A stretch of 64,000 nt of DNA from JBGPLJ01 sp035644395. GTDB taxonomy: Bacteria; Pseudomonadota; Gammaproteobacteria; Steroidobacterales; Steroidobacteraceae. Under the pieces are notes generated by a model. It made no database searches. It was given only the letters and a program-made list of their open reading frames with translations, and was not told the origin of the DNA. The translations under genes and the position numbers were made by a program. This document shows, piece after piece, positions 1 through 8,987 of this stretch (position 1 is its first letter; each line of letters opens with the position of its first letter). Location: contig DASQOR010000041.1 in assembly GCA_035644395.1 (NCBI GenBank), forward strand, positions 1 to 64,000, written 5' to 3'.

Positions 1-162
1 GCGCGCTTCCGCAAGCCCGTCGAACCCGGCGATCAGCTCATCCTCAAGGCGACGCTCACACGCCAGGTGAAGGGCATCTGGAAGTTCGAGACCGTCGCGG
101 AAGTCGGGGGGAGCGAGGTCGCGAGCGCCGAGATGCTGGTGGCGCCGGGCATGACCTCGTGA
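1..162 (+). CDS. fabZ: FabZ, 3-hydroxyacyl-ACP dehydratase (C-terminal part only)
   Basis: The window opens inside this gene; only the last 53 codons are visible, ending in TGA at 160-162. The visible piece reads FRKPVEPGDQLIL, then WKFETVAEVGG, then ASAEMLVAP, which is the C-terminal strand pattern of the FabZ hot-dog fold. The catalytic His/Glu lie upstream, outside the window. FabZ dehydrates 3-hydroxyacyl-ACP in type II fatty acid synthesis and competes with LpxA for 3-hydroxymyristoyl-ACP. The stop codon overlaps the lpxA start (GTGA), the standard fabZ-lpxA order of Gram-negative bacteria. The identification rests on this neighbour as much as on the short sequence. Confidence 0.85.
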   Translation, partial: ARFRKPVEPGDQLILKATLTRQVKGIWKFETVAEVGGSEVASAEMLVAPGMTS

Positions 163-929
163 TCGACGCGCGCGCCGTCATCGATTCGAAGGCGCAGCTC
201 GCGCCGGACGTCGAAGTCGGCCCGTTTACCCTGATCGGGGCGGACGTGACGATCGGCACGCGGACGAAGATCGGACCGCATGTCGTGATCCAGGGGCCGA
301 CCCGCATCGGCGCGGACTGCGAGATCTTTCAGTTCGCCTCGCTCGGCGCAGCGCCGCAGGACAAGAAGTACAAGGGCGAGCCGACGCGACTCGAGGTGGG
401 CGATCGGAACCACATCCGCGAATTCACGACCATGCATCGGGGCACGGCCCAGGGCCGTGGGCTCACGAAGGTCGGGAACGACAATCTTTTCATGGCCTAC
501 ACGCATGTGGCGCACGACTGCGTCGTCGGCGACAAGGTCGTGCTCGCCAATTTCGCGACGCTTGCCGGCCACGTCGAGCTCGGCGACTGGGTCATCATGG
601 GGGGCTTCTCCGGCATCCATCAGTTCTGCAAGGTGGGCGCCCACGTGTTCCTCGCGAACAATGCCGCCGTCACACGGGACGTGCCGCCTTTCCTCATGGT
701 CGCGGGGCAGCCGGCCGCTCCCCACAGCGTCAACGCCGAAGGTCTCAAGCGGCGCGGCTTCACGCCGGAACAGATCCGCAATATCCGCCGGGCCTACAAG
801 ATCCTCTACCGGTCGGATCTGAAGCTCGACGAGGCCACGGCGAAGCTCACCGAGTTCGCCCGCGAGGCGCCCGAGGTCAAGCCCTTCGTCGACTTCATTC
901 CCACGATCACGCGCAGTCTCATCCGCTAG
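159..929 (+). CDS. lpxA: LpxA, UDP-N-acetylglucosamine O-acyltransferase
   Basis: First step of lipid A synthesis: transfers 3-hydroxyacyl from ACP to the 3-OH of UDP-GlcNAc in the cytoplasm. The 256-residue length is close to the E. coli enzyme. The N-terminal 180 residues show hexapeptide repeats of a left-handed beta-helix (for example IGADVTIG, IGPHVVIQG). The catalytic base is His119 in THVAHD, aligning with E. coli His125. The C-terminal 60 residues are the helical cap (RRGFTPEQIRNIRRAYK). Translation starts at GTG 159, which overlaps the fabZ stop by four bases, implying coupling. lpxB follows after five bases. Confidence 0.97.
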   Translation: MIDARAVIDSKAQLAPDVEVGPFTLIGADVTIGTRTKIGPHVVIQGPTRIGADCEIFQFASLGAAPQDKKYKGEPTRLEVGDRNHIREFTTMHRGTAQGRGLTKVGNDNLFMAYTHVAHDCVVGDKVVLANFATLAGHVELGDWVIMGGFSGIHQFCKVGAHVFLANNAAVTRDVPPFLMVAGQPAAPHSVNAEGLKRRGFTPEQIRNIRRAYKILYRSDLKLDEATAKLTEFAREAPEVKPFVDFIPTITRSLIR

Positions 930-934
930 CGCTC

Positions 935-2095
935 ATGACGGCGGGACCGCTCAAGGTCGGACTCGTGGCGGGAGAGGCCTCGGGCGATACGCTCGGCGCG
1001 GGTCTCATCGAGGCCATCCGTCGCCGCCGGCCGGATGCCCGGTTCTTCGGGGTTGCGGGCCCGCGCATGATCGCGGCGGGTTGCGATGCCTGGCAACCCT
1101 CCGAACGCCTTGCGGTCATGGGCCTCTTTGAGATCCTCGGCTCGCTCCCGGCCCTGCTGCGCTTGCGGCGCGAAATCAGGGCACGCTTTCTCGCCGAGCG
1201 GCCGGACGTCTTCGTCGGTATCGACGCGCCGGAATTCAATCTCGGTCTCGCGGCGAGCCTGAAGGCGGAGGGCCTCTTGACCGTGCAGTACGTGAGCCCG
1301 CAGGTCTGGGCATGGCGGCAGGGCCGCATCGCCAGGATCGCTCGCGCGGTCGATCTCGTGCTCTGCCTGCTGCCGTTCGAGCGCCAGTTCTACCGCGATC
1401 ACGCCATCCAGGCGGAGTTCGTCGGCCATCCGCTCGCCGACCAGATTCCGCTCGAGGTCGACCGGATCGCAGCACGCACCCGGCTCGGCATCGCGGCCGG
1501 TGCCTCGCTGATCGCGATCCTGCCCGGCAGCCGGCGGGGTGAGGTCGAGCGGCTGGGCGATGATTTCGCGGCGGCGGCGCGCTGGATACTCGAGCGCCGC
1601 CCGGCGACGAAATTCATCGCGCCCATGGCGAACGCCGAAGTCCGCGAGATCTTCGCCGCCGCGCTCGCACGCTCGGACGCCGGCGCGGCAGTGACCTTGC
1701 TCGAGGGCGATGCGCAAGCGGCGCTGGCGGCCGCAAATGCGGTGCTCGTTGCCTCCGGGACGGCGACGCTCGAAGCGACGCTGACCGGCCGTCCCATGGT
1801 CGTTGCCTATCGTCTCGGCTGGCTCACGAGTTTCGTACTGCGTCACCTCGGCCTCATGAAGGCTCCGTTCTTCGCGCAACCGAATCTGCTCGCAGGCAAG
1901 CGCCTGGTACCCGAGTTATTCGGTTCCGAGGTGACGCCCGAGCGTCTCGGGCGCGAGTTGCTCGGTTTCATCGACAATCCCGCGCAGGTTGCCGAGCTGG
2001 AGGGCGAATTCACCGCCATCCATCGGGAGCTGCGGCGCGGTGCGAACGAAAGGGCTGCGCAAGCCGTGCTGGCACTCGTCGCTGGACGTTCCTGA
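935..2095 (+). CDS. lpxB: LpxB, lipid A disaccharide synthase
   Basis: GT-B fold glycosyltransferase that joins UDP-2,3-diacylglucosamine and lipid X to give the tetraacyl disaccharide on the inner face of the inner membrane. 386 residues, normal for the family. Visible signatures are VAGEASGDTLGAGLI at the N-terminus, FVGIDAPEFN, and the nucleotide-binding stretch LPGSRRGEVERL followed by VASGTATLEATL and PMVVAYR. ATG at 935. The stop TGA shares its last base with the rnhB start (TGATG at 2093-2097). The order lpxA-lpxB-rnhB-dnaE is that of E. coli. Confidence 0.97.
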   Translation: MTAGPLKVGLVAGEASGDTLGAGLIEAIRRRRPDARFFGVAGPRMIAAGCDAWQPSERLAVMGLFEILGSLPALLRLRREIRARFLAERPDVFVGIDAPEFNLGLAASLKAEGLLTVQYVSPQVWAWRQGRIARIARAVDLVLCLLPFERQFYRDHAIQAEFVGHPLADQIPLEVDRIAARTRLGIAAGASLIAILPGSRRGEVERLGDDFAAAARWILERRPATKFIAPMANAEVREIFAAALARSDAGAAVTLLEGDAQAALAAANAVLVASGTATLEATLTGRPMVVAYRLGWLTSFVLRHLGLMKAPFFAQPNLLAGKRLVPELFGSEVTPERLGRELLGFIDNPAQVAELEGEFTAIHRELRRGANERAAQAVLALVAGRS

Positions 2096-2751
2096 TGCGC
2101 ACGAGGTTCGTGGCGGGAGTCGATGAAGCGGGGCGGGGACCGCTCGCCGGGCCCGTCATGGCGGCGGCGGTGATCCTGCGCCGCGGCGCGAAGCTCGACG
2201 GCGTCCGTGACTCGAAACTCCTGACGGCCGCGGAACGCGAGCGGCTCGAGCCCGAGATCCGGGCGCAGGCGCTCGCCTCGGCGGTCGGCTGGGCGGACGT
2301 CGAGGAGATCGAGGCGCTCAATATCCTCGGCGCAACGCTCCTCGCCATGCGCCGGGCGCTCCTCGGCCTCGCCGTGCGGCCGACCCACGTGCAGGTCGAC
2401 GGCAACCGTTGTCCATCGCTTGACAGCCTCGGTTGCGCCATGCGGGGGCAGGCCATCGTGCGGGGCGATGCCAGCGTGCTCGCGATCAGCGCCGCGTCGA
2501 TCCTCGCAAAAACCTTTCGCGACCGCATGATGCGGCGCTTTGATGAGATCTATCCGCACTACGGCTTTGGCGCGCACGCGGGCTACGGCACGCCGCAACA
2601 CCTGCGGGCACTCGCCGCCGTCGGCCCTTGCCCCCTGCACAGGCGGAGCTTCGCCCCGGTAGAATCCGCGGCCGAAGCGCTGCGGGCGGGCGAGACGCTC
2701 GCCGTCGTGAACCGGCGCCTCACGCGTGTTGCGATCCCCGTCGGAAACTGA
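2095..2751 (+). CDS. rnhB: Ribonuclease HII
   Basis: Removes ribonucleotides misincorporated in DNA and RNA of RNA-DNA hybrids. 218 residues. The N-terminus carries the RNase HII signature GVDEAGRGPLAGPV with acidic residues Asp10 and Glu11; a further active-site Asp sits in VQVDGN, and the distal stretch SAASILAKTFRDRMM matches the family. The last roughly 20 residues (GETLAVVNRRL) form a slightly extended tail. One-base overlap with lpxB and six bases before dnaE indicate a single transcription unit. Confidence 0.96.
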   Translation: MRTRFVAGVDEAGRGPLAGPVMAAAVILRRGAKLDGVRDSKLLTAAERERLEPEIRAQALASAVGWADVEEIEALNILGATLLAMRRALLGLAVRPTHVQVDGNRCPSLDSLGCAMRGQAIVRGDASVLAISAASILAKTFRDRMMRRFDEIYPHYGFGAHAGYGTPQHLRALAAVGPCPLHRRSFAPVESAAEALRAGETLAVVNRRLTRVAIPVGN

Positions 2752-2757
2752 GAGCCG

Positions 2758-5700
2758 ATGCAGACCTTCGTTCACCTGCACCTGCACACGGAATATTCGC
2801 TGGTCGACAGCATCGTGCGCGTGCCCGAGCTGATGGATGCCGCCGCGGGCGCCGGCATGGCCGCCATTGCCCTGACCGACCAGAGCAACCTGTTCGCCAT
2901 GGTGAAGTTCTACAAGGCGGCGCTGGCCCGTGGCATCAAGCCGATCATCGGCGTGGACGCCTGGCTCGCGGAGCCGGGCGAGCGCGCGGATGCCTCGCGG
3001 CTCGTGCTCCTGTGCCAGAACCTCGAGGGCTACCGCAACCTGACCCAGCTCGTCACGCGCTCCTACCTCAAGGGCCAGCGGCGGGGCGTGCCGCAGATCG
3101 AACGCAGCTGGCTCAACGCTCAGTCCGTGCGCGGGCTCATCGCGCTCTCGGGTGCGCGGGACGGCGACATCGGCCGCGCGCTCCTCGCGCGCAAGGACTC
3201 CGAAGCCGAAGCGATGTTGAACGCCTGGCTCGAGCTGTTTCCCGAGCGCTTCTACCTCGAGCTCGTGCGCACGGGGCGCGCCGGCGAAGAGGACTACCTG
3301 CAGTCCGCCTTGCGGCTCGCCGCAAGCTGCCGGGCGCCGGTCGTTGCGACCAACGACGTGCGCTTCCTCGCCCGCGAGGATGCGGAATCGCACGAGGCAC
3401 GGGTCTGCATCAACGGCGGCGCGCTCCTCACGGATCCGAACCGGCCGCGCCGCCACAGCGAGCAGCAATACCTGCGCAGTCCCGCCGAGATGGCCGCGCT
3501 GTTCGCGGATGTCCCGGAAGCGCTCGAGAATTCCGTGGAAATCGCCCGGCGCTGCAGCCTCGACATCAAGCTCGGCACGGCCCGCCTGCCCGAGTATCCG
3601 GTGCCGGCGGGCAACAAGGAGAGCGACTTCCTCAGAGACCAGTCCGCCGCGGGCTTGCGCACGCGGCTCGCCCAGCTCGGCCCGAAGGCGATGGGGCCGG
3701 CGGCCCTCTACGAGGCGCGGCTTGCACTCGAGCTCGACTGCATCTGCCAGATGGGATTCGCCGGGTACTTCCTCATCGTCGCGGACTTCATCCGCTGGGC
3801 GCGCGAGCATGATATTCCCGTCGGGCCGGGGCGCGGCTCGGGCGCGGGATCGCTGGTCGCCTATGCGCTCGGCATCACCGATCTCGATCCGCTCGCCTAT
3901 GACCTGCTGTTCGAGAGATTCCTGAATCCGGAGCGGGTGTCGATGCCGGACTTCGACATCGACTTCTGCATGGAGGGACGCGACCGGGTCATCGAATACG
4001 TCGCGGAGAAGTACGGGCGCGACCGGGTCTCGCAGATCATCACCTACGGGAGCCTCGCGGCGAAGGCGGTCGTGCGCGACGTCGGCCGCGTGCTCGGTCA
4101 CAACTACGGCTACGTCGACCGCATCGCGAAGCTCATTCCGTTCGAGCTCGGCATCACGCTCGACGCTGCGCTCGAGAAAGAGGAGGAACTGAAGCGCCTC
4201 TACAAGAGCGACGAGGAAGTGCGCGCGCTCATCGACCTCGCGCGCTCGCTCGAGGGCCTGGTGCGAAACGCCGGCACGCATGCGGGCGGCGTCGTCATCG
4301 CGCCCTCCGTGCTCACGGATTTCGCGCCGCTCTACGCGGAAGAGGGCAGCACCAGCGTCGTGACGCAGTTCGACAAGGACGACGTCGAGGCGGCGGGACT
4401 CGTGAAATTCGATTTCCTGGGTCTGCGCACGCTCACGATCATCGACTGGACCGTCAAGACCATCAATTCCGCGCGCGCCGTGGCCGGGGAGAGCGCGCTC
4501 GACCTCAACGCGATCCCGATGGACGATCCGAAGGCCTTCGCGCTCCTGAAGAGCTGCCGCACGACAGCGGTGTTCCAGCTCGAATCGCGCGGCATGAAGG
4601 ATCTCATCCGGCGCCTGCAGCCGGACCGCTTCGAGGACGTCATCGCCCTCGTTGCGCTGTTCCGCCCGGGGCCGCTGCAATCGGGGATGGTCGATGACTT
4701 CATGGAGCGCAAGCACGGGCGCGGCGGGACGCGGACCGACTACCTGCATCCGAGCCTCGAGACCATCCTCAAGCCGACCTACGGCGTGATCCTCTATCAG
4801 GAACAGGTGATGCAGATCGCGCAGGTGCTCGCGGGCTACACGCTCGGCGGCGCCGACCTCCTGCGCCGCGCGATGGGCAAGAAAAAAGCCGAGGAGATGG
4901 CGCAGCAGCGTTCCGTCTTCGTCGGCGGCTCGGTCGCGCGCGGCGTGCCGGAGCGCCAGGCCGCGCACATCTTCGATCTCATGGAGAAGTTCGCGGGCTA
5001 CGGCTTCAACAAGTCGCACTCGGCTGCCTACGCACTGCTGTCGTATCAGACGGTCTGGCTCAAGGCGCACTACCCAAGCGCGTTCATGGCGGCCGTGCTG
5101 TCGTCCGATATGGACAAGACCGACAAGGTCGTGACGCTCATCGATGAATGCGTGTCGATGGGCCTTGAAGTGCAACCGCCGGACGTGAACCATTCCCAGT
5201 ACCGCTTCACGGTCGCGGGCGAGAAGAAGATCCGCTACGGCCTCGGAGCGGTGAAAGGCGTCGGGCAGGCCGCCGTGGAAGCCTTGACGGCGGAACGCGA
5301 ACGCGCGGGGCCCTTCACGAGTATCGAGGACCTGTGCCGTCGTCTCGACCTGCAGCGGATGAATCGCAGGGCGCTCGAGGCACTGATCCGTTCCGGATGT
5401 TGCGACGGGCTCGGCGCGAACCGCGCGACGCTGATGGCGCGGTTGCCGGCCGCGATGCAGCTCGGCGAGCAGAACACGCGCGCCCACGAGACCGGACAGG
5501 TCGACCTCTTCGGCCTCTCGGCAGGCACGGCTGCCCGCGATGAGCGCGCCGCGCCCGTCGACATCGACGACTGGCCCGCGGCCGTACGCCTCGCGGGCGA
5601 GCGCGAGACGCTCGGCCTCTTTCTCACCGGCCATCCCATCTCGGAATACGAGAGCGAACTCGGCGCTCTGACGCACGGGCGCCTCGCCGACCTCGCCGCG

Positions 5701-6291
5701 GAGCGGGCGCCCATGGCGAGCGAACGCGGCTGGCAATACGCAGCGAGCAGCAATCTCGTCACGGTCGCGGGCCTCGTGCTCGAGGTGCGCCGCCGGGCGA
5801 ACCGCGTGAGCCTCATCCTCGACGATCGCACGGGGCGCATGGAAGTGACGCTCTTCGACGATGTGCTGCAGGCGCATCGGGAGCTCATCGTGAAGGACGC
5901 GATGCTCCTCATCGACGGGAATCTGCGCTACGACGAGTTCATCGAAGGCTGGCGCCTTGCCGCGCGCAGGCTCCAGACCCTCGCCCAGGTCCGCGAGCAG
6001 CAGGCGAGGCGGCTGCACGTGCGCGTGCCGGCGAGCGCGAGCGGAGCCGACTTCGTGCTGCGCCTCGAGGAATTGATCAAGACGGTGCGCCGCCCGGGCG
6101 GCTGCAACGTGCTCCTGCACTACAACGCCGGTCACGCGCAGGCCCAGCTCACGCTCGGGTCCGAATGGACGCCGCGGCCGACGGCCGAATTTCTCGAGCG
6201 CCTGACGCAACTCGTCGGCCGGGAAGGCTGGCGCCTCGCCTACGGCCAGCGCGGCGCCGAACAGAGCACGACGGCGAACGAAAACGCCTGA
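2758..6291 (+). CDS. dnaE: DnaE, DNA polymerase III alpha subunit
   Basis: Catalytic subunit of the replicative polymerase. 1177 residues, slightly longer than E. coli DnaE (1160). It opens with the PHP domain (HLHLHTEYSLVDS). The polymerase palm has PDFDIDFC near residue 400, supplying two catalytic aspartates; the fingers region shows GPGRGSGAGSLVAY and FNKSHSAAYALLSYQ. After the helix-hairpin-helix region an OB-fold follows (VTVAGLVLEVRR near residue 1000). The C-terminal tau-binding part ends in a short QRGAEQSTTANENA tail. It lies six bases after rnhB. A 256-base gap separates it from accA. Confidence 0.97.
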   Translation: MQTFVHLHLHTEYSLVDSIVRVPELMDAAAGAGMAAIALTDQSNLFAMVKFYKAALARGIKPIIGVDAWLAEPGERADASRLVLLCQNLEGYRNLTQLVTRSYLKGQRRGVPQIERSWLNAQSVRGLIALSGARDGDIGRALLARKDSEAEAMLNAWLELFPERFYLELVRTGRAGEEDYLQSALRLAASCRAPVVATNDVRFLAREDAESHEARVCINGGALLTDPNRPRRHSEQQYLRSPAEMAALFADVPEALENSVEIARRCSLDIKLGTARLPEYPVPAGNKESDFLRDQSAAGLRTRLAQLGPKAMGPAALYEARLALELDCICQMGFAGYFLIVADFIRWAREHDIPVGPGRGSGAGSLVAYALGITDLDPLAYDLLFERFLNPERVSMPDFDIDFCMEGRDRVIEYVAEKYGRDRVSQIITYGSLAAKAVVRDVGRVLGHNYGYVDRIAKLIPFELGITLDAALEKEEELKRLYKSDEEVRALIDLARSLEGLVRNAGTHAGGVVIAPSVLTDFAPLYAEEGSTSVVTQFDKDDVEAAGLVKFDFLGLRTLTIIDWTVKTINSARAVAGESALDLNAIPMDDPKAFALLKSCRTTAVFQLESRGMKDLIRRLQPDRFEDVIALVALFRPGPLQSGMVDDFMERKHGRGGTRTDYLHPSLETILKPTYGVILYQEQVMQIAQVLAGYTLGGADLLRRAMGKKKAEEMAQQRSVFVGGSVARGVPERQAAHIFDLMEKFAGYGFNKSHSAAYALLSYQTVWLKAHYPSAFMAAVLSSDMDKTDKVVTLIDECVSMGLEVQPPDVNHSQYRFTVAGEKKIRYGLGAVKGVGQAAVEALTAERERAGPFTSIEDLCRRLDLQRMNRRALEALIRSGCCDGLGANRATLMARLPAAMQLGEQNTRAHETGQVDLFGLSAGTAARDERAAPVDIDDWPAAVRLAGERETLGLFLTGHPISEYESELGALTHGRLADLAAERAPMASERGWQYAASSNLVTVAGLVLEVRRRANRVSLILDDRTGRMEVTLFDDVLQAHRELIVKDAMLLIDGNLRYDEFIEGWRLAARRLQTLAQVREQQARRLHVRVPASASGADFVLRLEELIKTVRRPGGCNVLLHYNAGHAQAQLTLGSEWTPRPTAEFLERLTQLVGREGWRLAYGQRGAEQSTTANENA

Positions 6292-6547
6292 CCGGGTGGC
6301 CTGGACAGGGTAGAAGCGGCGGGCTTGCGCGGGAGGCGGACGTCGAAAATGGGTCCGGCAAGTCCGGTCTGGCGATGTTTGCGGGCACGACGGTCATGAT
6401 AGGGCGGACATTTAAACGTGGAGCCGGACGCAGCCGCGGCCCATTCGACGGTCGCCTCCGGGGTCGCTGCCTCTCGCACCGAACTGCAGGTTGCCGGTTG
6501 GCACGTTCCCGGCTACCTTCGCGGGCAATCGCTTTCACGGTGACCGA
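6292..6547. other. Intergenic spacer dnaE-accA
   Basis: This 256-base spacer is one of the two longest gaps in the window. I see no plausible coding frame, tRNA or strong hairpin with a T-run. It includes a locally AT-richer stretch around 6395-6420 with ATTTAAAC, which might belong to a promoter for accA, but no convincing -35 partner was found at normal spacing. No good Shine-Dalgarno sequence precedes the accA start at 6548. Confidence 0.4.
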
Positions 6548-7507
6548 ATGGACCTGAATTTCCTCGATTTCGAGCAGCCGATCGCCGAACTCGAAGCCAA
6601 GATCGACGAGCTCAAGTACGTCGGCAACGACGCCGAGATCAACATCCAGGAGGAGATCAACCGCCTGCGCGCGAAAAGCCGCGCGCTCACGCAGAGCATC
6701 TTCTCGAACCTCTCACCCTGGCAGATCACGCAGCTCGCGCGCCATCCGCAGCGTCCGTACGCGCTCGACTACATCGGTCTCATCTTCACGGACTTCCAGG
6801 AGCTGCACGGCGATCGCATGTACGCGGACGATCTGGCGATCATCGGCGGGCCCGCCCGGCTCGACAGCAAACCGGTGATGTTGATCGGCCACCAGAAGGG
6901 CCGCGACACGAAAGAGCGCGTGCGCCGCAACTACGGCATGCCGAAGCCCGAGGGCTACCGCAAGGCGCTGCGCCTGATGAAGATGGCCGAACGCTTCCAC
7001 CTGCCGCTCATCACGCTCATCGATACGCCTGGCGCTTACCCTGGAGTCGGCTCCGAAGAGCGCGGCCAGAGCGAGGCGATCGCACGCAATCTCTTCGAGA
7101 TGTCGACGCTCGCGACACCGATCTTGAGCGTCGTGATCGGCGAGGGCGGTTCCGGCGGGGCGCTCGCGATCGGGGTGTGCGACCGGCTGCTGATGCTCCA
7201 GTACAGCGTGTATTCGGTCATCTCGCCGGAAGGCTGCGCGTCGATTCTCTGGCACAGCGCGGAGAAGCGCGAAGTCGCGGCCGAGGCGATGGGCATCACG
7301 GCCGATCGCCTGTCGCGGCTCGGCCTCGTCGATGAGGTGATCCGCGAACCCCTCGGCGGCGCGCATCGGGATTCGAACAGCACGGCGGAATCGCTGAAGG
7401 CGGCGCTCACGCGCCATCTCAAGGAACTTGAGTCGCCGCCGATCGAAAAAGTCGTCGAAGACCGCGCCGCGCGCCTCAAGTCCTTCGGTGTCTTCAGCGA
7501 AGCGTGA
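6548..7507 (+). CDS. accA: AccA, acetyl-CoA carboxylase carboxyltransferase alpha subunit
   Basis: Pairs with AccD to transfer carboxyl from biotin to acetyl-CoA, the committed step of fatty acid synthesis. 319 residues from ATG 6548, the length of E. coli AccA. The start is set by the family N-terminus MDLNFLDFEQPIAELEAKI; a longer in-frame extension to 6491 looks non-coding. Signatures include YIGLIFTDFQELHGDR, TLIDTPGAYPGVGSEERGQ and IGEGGSGGALAIGV (oxyanion/CoA site). Follows dnaE as in E. coli. Its 3' end probably overlaps the beginning of tilS by about 20 bases. Confidence 0.97.
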   Translation: MDLNFLDFEQPIAELEAKIDELKYVGNDAEINIQEEINRLRAKSRALTQSIFSNLSPWQITQLARHPQRPYALDYIGLIFTDFQELHGDRMYADDLAIIGGPARLDSKPVMLIGHQKGRDTKERVRRNYGMPKPEGYRKALRLMKMAERFHLPLITLIDTPGAYPGVGSEERGQSEAIARNLFEMSTLATPILSVVIGEGGSGGALAIGVCDRLLMLQYSVYSVISPEGCASILWHSAEKREVAAEAMGITADRLSRLGLVDEVIREPLGGAHRDSNSTAESLKAALTRHLKELESPPIEKVVEDRAARLKSFGVFSEA

Positions 7508-8855
7508 GCCTTTTTCCGCCGCGAGGCTGCGATCGCTCCTTGAAGCCGAGATCGCCGATCCCCTCGCGGCATCGTATTGCGTGGCGTTCAGCGGCGGAGC
7601 CGACTCCACTGCCCTGCTGGCAGCGATGGCGGAGCTCCTGGGGCCCGGACAGCGCGGCGCGCTCCGGGCCATCCATATCGATCACGGCCTGAATCCGCTG
7701 TCCGCGCAGTGGGCGAGGACCGCGCGCGCGAATGCGGCGAAGCTCGGCGTCGCCTGCACGGTCGAACGGGTCCGGGTCACGGGCGCCGACGGGGAATCGC
7801 TGGAGGCTGCCGCGCGGGAAGCGCGTTATGCGGCGCTCGCGGGCGCGCTCGCGCCGGATGAGTGCCTGCTCACCGCGCATCACGTCGACGACCAGCTCGA
7901 GACCGTGCTGCTGCAGCTTGCACGCGGCGCGGGGGTTGCGGGCTTCGCGGCGATGCCGGTGTGCGCGAGACTCGGCGCCGGCCGGCACCTGCGGCCACTC
8001 CTTGGCGTCACGCACGCAGCGCTCGTCGGGTACCTGGGCCATCGCGCTCTCGGCTGGATCGAGGACCCGATGAACACCGATCCGCGCTTCGACAGGGGGT
8101 TCCTCAGGGCCTCGGTGATTCCGGAATTGCGCGCGCGGTGGCCTTCGATCGCGGCGAATGCCGCGCGCAGCGCCCGCCACATGGCCGATGCCCAGCGCAC
8201 GCTCGATGCCGCCGCGGAGCGCGATTGGGCGCGTGCGCGCGACGGCGATCGGCTGGATCTCGCGGGGCTTGCCGGCTTCGAGCCGGGGCGCGCGGCAAAT
8301 CTCCTGCGCTTCTGGATCCGGCGCCAGGGCCGGCCGCTCCCGTCCACCGGCAATCTCGAGCGGCTGCTCGCGATGATGACCGGCGCGGCGAGCGATGCCA
8401 CCCCGCGCGTGCGTTGGCCGGGTGCCGACGTTCGCCGCTACCGCGGGCGCCTCTACATCGCGGCATCCCATGAGCGGCCGGCGCTCGGCGAACGATCCTG
8501 GCACTGGGATGAAGCGCCGCGGCTCACGCTCGAGGAAGGGCTGGGATCGCTGCGAATGACCAAGGGCCGTGGTGCCGTTTCGCTTGCGCGGGGGCTCCTG
8601 CCGCCGAAGCTGACGGTCAAGCAGGGCGCCGCGGGCGAATCCCTGCGGCCTGCGGCGGGCGCGAGGCAGCGGACTCTGCGCAATCTCTTCCAGGAGCAGG
8701 GCGTCGTTCCCTGGGTTCGAAGCGCCGTGCCCTTCGTCTATCACGGCCGCGAGCTGGTGGCCGTCGGTTATCTCTGGGCGGACGCCCGTTTTCTTGCAGG
8801 CGAAGGCGAACCCGCGGTCCACATCGAATGGAGCGGCGGTCCCGAACTCTATTGA
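7488..8855 (+). CDS. tilS: TilS, tRNA(Ile)-lysidine synthase
   Basis: Modifies C34 of the CAU-anticodon tRNA(Ile) to lysidine using ATP, so that it reads AUA. About 455 residues. The PP-loop ATPase motif is FSGGADSTALL near residue 34, followed by HIDHGLNP, LTAHHVDDQLETVLLQLARG and IEDPMNTD. The C-terminal third carries the TilS substrate-binding and C-terminal domains (KLTVKQGAAGESLRP, LFQEQGVVPWVR). The start is uncertain: GTG 7488 gives a normal N-terminus and overlaps accA by 20 bases; TTG 7428 is the only longer option and adds basic low-complexity sequence. Confidence 0.93.
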   Translation: MSSAKREPFSAARLRSLLEAEIADPLAASYCVAFSGGADSTALLAAMAELLGPGQRGALRAIHIDHGLNPLSAQWARTARANAAKLGVACTVERVRVTGADGESLEAAAREARYAALAGALAPDECLLTAHHVDDQLETVLLQLARGAGVAGFAAMPVCARLGAGRHLRPLLGVTHAALVGYLGHRALGWIEDPMNTDPRFDRGFLRASVIPELRARWPSIAANAARSARHMADAQRTLDAAAERDWARARDGDRLDLAGLAGFEPGRAANLLRFWIRRQGRPLPSTGNLERLLAMMTGAASDATPRVRWPGADVRRYRGRLYIAASHERPALGERSWHWDEAPRLTLEEGLGSLRMTKGRGAVSLARGLLPPKLTVKQGAAGESLRPAAGARQRTLRNLFQEQGVVPWVRSAVPFVYHGRELVAVGYLWADARFLAGEGEPAVHIEWSGGPELY

Positions 8856-8987
8856 GGGGGCCGAATCTCTGGCGAGGTCGGGTCGCTTCTGCTAGTCTGA
8901 TCGCCCGTCGAATTGTTGGGGCCGGTGCGCGAACCTGGCCGCAATCAGCTTCAACCGATTCACTCATCTCGCGACGGGAACCCTCTC

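Noticed and set aside
1843..6210. A 1455-codon open frame on the minus strand opposite lpxB-rnhB-dnaE
   Set aside because: It is antisense to three well-recognised genes, rich in Arg/His/Glu/Ala with no domain pattern. In GC-rich DNA the reverse frame opposite codon position three rarely meets stops, which explains the length.
6292..6547. A small gene, tRNA or regulatory RNA in the dnaE-accA spacer
   Set aside because: No cloverleaf, no T-run terminator and no frame with codon preference like the neighbours; only a weak AT-richer patch.
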